This document shows, one piece after another, positions 61,909 to 64,000 of a DNA stretch of 64,000 bases. The stretch comes from Spongospora subterranea. Its lineage: Eukaryota > Endomyxa > Phytomyxea > Plasmodiophorida > Plasmodiophoridae. The stretch covers positions 1 to 64,000 of the forward strand of contig OUQQ01000005.1 in the NCBI GenBank assembly GCA_900404475.1, given 5' to 3'. The translations under genes were made by a program, and so were the position numbers. Position 1 is the stretch's first letter; each line of letters starts with the position of its first letter. The notes beneath the pieces are model-generated. The model was given only the letters and a program-made list of their open reading frames with translations, did not search any database and had not been told where the DNA came from.

Positions 61909-64000
61909 ATGGAGGGTCCTGGTGGGACAGATTCCATCATTCTGTCATATATCACACAGATATGTTCATGTCTAACCGGAATTATCATCAGCCAGAATGT
62001 CGACGACGATACCTCAGCGAGCCTGAATGCCTTTGCGACATCCGGAGAGTCAGGTCGTCTTCTTACCGTTGTCGTACTCGCGGAGGAGGAAGGCAGAAGT
62101 CCATCGATTTCGGCGAGTCTTGGAACGCCAAATGCCTCACATCAATCTAAAGTGGTAATGATGTTTATTTGCATTTCTGCCTTTGTCCGAACGTTAGTAG
62201 GGGCTGCGTATGCTAGCGCTATATCGTTTGCACGATGAACCTTTGTCGAACTTGGCAGAAATTTACAACAATGTGAACGTTTTCCAGATCAACTCAAACC
62301 AGTCGGTCAGTGAGCAATTATTATCACACACGGCCGTAATGAGACAGCAATATCGAGGGTTAGCAACAAACATCGCCGTAAAAGTCGACGAGCTCGAAGC
62401 TGATTTGAAAAAGTTGGATACTCAAATAGTCGCCAAGTTACGACATTGATACTTTTTTTAGATCGTCGTCTTCGTCCAATGTGCCAAACGTAGTTTTGGA
62501 AGTTGACCCGAAGATTTTGGTTTACGCCCATGAAAATCCAAATGCGTCGGCCTCTGGACTCGCAACTACATTAGGCTCAGATGATGCATTTCTTAACTGT
62601 CTTCAAAAGCGACTTATTGCTTGGAAGAATATAATCCGTTCGTTTTCCAATACGAATCGGGATCCCCTTTCTGGCACCGTGAGTGACGAAGTCAATTTCT
62701 GGACAATGGTGTTTCAGGGAGTGGAGAATATCGCACGACAGCTGCATAGCGTACCCGTCCAGTTAACGTTTGATTTGCTTCGCGAAAAACGCCGATTTTA
62801 CGCAGTGACTGGATTTGAAGCTGATTCTGGATTCGATGAAATCAAAGCAAAATCCATCGGTGCGACTCATAGTCAAAGATGTCGTGCACCGCTAACTTAT
62901 CACCTTTTACGTAGCGTTTTTTGACTTTTTACGAGACCTTCCAATAGCTGGCATCGTATCGGCAAATTCGATTTCCGATTTAGTTCCGGCGATCCGCAAA
63001 ATGTTCTCCCATTTCAAGCTTGTCAAGCGTTTAGATTACCCTGTAGCTCGGGTTCTCCAGCTGATGCAGTCTTTGTGCCGCGATGTGGCTTTGCGCATAA
63101 AGCAATTGGTACAGCGACCTCAATGAAAATGACCAGACTATTTAACTTTCCGTGCCAGGTTCATGGATCCGCTTTAACAGGTCCAGATTTTGATTCTTGC
63201 GACGCTGTAATGTCTTCCGTCCAGGACGTTGTTTCCCTATGGTTGAATGAAGGCCAGACCTTTCGAGACGACATGCGTGAGCTCAGGCTGTTGTCATCAT
63301 CCAAACAATACGTACGTTTCGCTTGAGCCATTGTTCAATGGCGCTAATCAGTGCCTGTAGAACCACGACACTCTTCTTGCGCTCACGGATAATCTCAAAT
63401 ATGACGACAAAGACTTGAACGACATAATGTCTCGAATTTCTGATTTCCGAATTTTGAGGCAATCATACCGGGATTTCAGATCTTGTTTAGCGGAAAGCTT
63501 CTCCGACCTTTGCGTCGACCTTGACGCGGCCTTGTTAGTTTTCCGAGAACTGGACATTTTGAATGTGTCTTCAACCGCATACCAAGCTGCTGCGTCTTTT
63601 TATTCGGAACGAGTCGATCTTATTGAAATCGAACTAGAAGAGCGGTTGCGTGGGCTTTTAGGTCAGGTCGCGAGCGACGTGAGAGCGCAATTCGTGATTT
63701 GTGCTCAACACAAAGCCATTCTCGAAAGGCCCTTCATTCACTCTGCACTCAGCCTGTACCAAGAAGGCCTGTTGAACTGTGCCAGGGATGCTATTCGTTC
63801 ATTACAAGATCGCTTCGCCAAACGCAGAACCGGTGCAATTAGTTCTCCTTCCACGATGACCCGTGACGTCCCATCGATTGCGGGCTCGTTGCTATGGATG
63901 TATGATTGCATCAGCATTGACACCATATGTCCGTTTCTCATTGTGTAAGCAGTCGCGGTGTTGAGAGCTCAATGGACCTTTGGCTATCTCGCGTGAGTGA
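61909..64000 (+). CDS. DYNC1H1: Cytoplasmic dynein heavy chain, N-terminal tail (truncated by window end)
   Basis: Motor subunit of cytoplasmic dynein 1; this part is the stem (DHC_N1) that dimerises and binds intermediate chains. ATG 61909 (MEGPGGTDSIILSYITQI). An intron (49 nt, about 62153-62201) precedes LRMLALYRLHDEPLS. Then LEADLKKLDTQIVAKL, and after an intron FLNCLQKRLIAWKNIIRSFS, NTNRDPLSGTVSDEVNFWTM and LTFDLLREKRRFYAVTGFEA. Further exons read PIAGIVSANSISDLVPAIRK, YRDFRSCLAESFSDLC, ERVDLIEIELEERLRGLLGQ, HKAILERPFIHSALSLYQEG and MTRDVPSIAGSLLWMYDCIS. The RDPxSGT and MTRDVPxxAGSLLW blocks are typical of cytoplasmic rather than axonemal chains. The motor domain lies beyond 64000. Confidence 0.93.

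Overview
This is a eukaryotic nuclear window. Nearly every gene is cut by short spliceosomal introns, mostly 46-60 nt, with GT...AG ends and otherwise loose donor sites. The gene set is VPS13, folylpolyglutamate synthase, the ASCC3 helicase, an HMG-box protein, AMPK-related and Polo-like kinases, RICTOR, SLC30A9, MTHFR and cytoplasmic dynein heavy chain. Together with a relic of a fungal-type Gcr1/Ndc10-domain (Crypton-like) element, this suggests an early-diverging fungus or a close opisthokont relative. The species cannot be fixed from the sequence. MYCBP2-like RING-Cys-relay ligases and a GT61 xylosyltransferase-like enzyme are unusual additions.

Layout. 1-62: 3' part of tRNA-Asp(GUC). 102-11356 (-): a very large VPS13-family bridge lipid-transfer protein with an unusual C2/coiled-coil C-terminal extension. 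11806-13796 (+): FPGS. ~14208-22436 (+): ASCC3/Slh1 tandem Ski2-like helicase. 22486-22650: a perfectly phased 15-bp minisatellite, followed by a 99-aa orphan gene. 24527-25260 (+): two-HMG-box protein. 25584-27040 (+): membrane RING-H2 ligase. 27979-30009 (-): AMPK-related kinase with a UBA-like segment. 30242-31822 (-): GT61 glycosyltransferase with a signal anchor. 31823-34946: gene-poor, with a 51-bp tandem duplication and a degenerate inverted duplication. 34947-37333 (-): Polo-like kinase whose polo boxes seem to lack the phosphopeptide pincer. 38107-39544 (+): F-box/beta-propeller protein. 39935-42378 and 44208-46589 (-): two tandem paralogous E3 ligases joining RBR-like and MYCBP2-like modules. 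~47831-52410 (+): RICTOR. 52793-54828 (-): SLC30A9-like mitochondrial zinc transporter. 55388-57299 (+): MTHFR. 57300-61900: transposon graveyard with Crypton-like and Copia-like remains. 61909-64000 (+): N-terminal tail of cytoplasmic dynein heavy chain, running off the window.

Functional links. FPGS and MTHFR are both one-carbon/folate enzymes, 42 kb apart. RICTOR (TORC2) and an AMPK-related kinase are nutrient-signalling components. Four genes are ubiquitin-ligase related. These are ordinary dispersed eukaryotic genes, not an operon or island. The strongest candidates for something new are the tandem RBR-like/RING-Cys-relay ligases, the Polo kinase with altered polo boxes, and the C-terminally extended VPS13.

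Limits. Exon joins were made by eye from reading-frame phase, splice dinucleotides and family resemblance. Those given with coordinates are fairly firm; start codons of ASCC3 and RICTOR are not.
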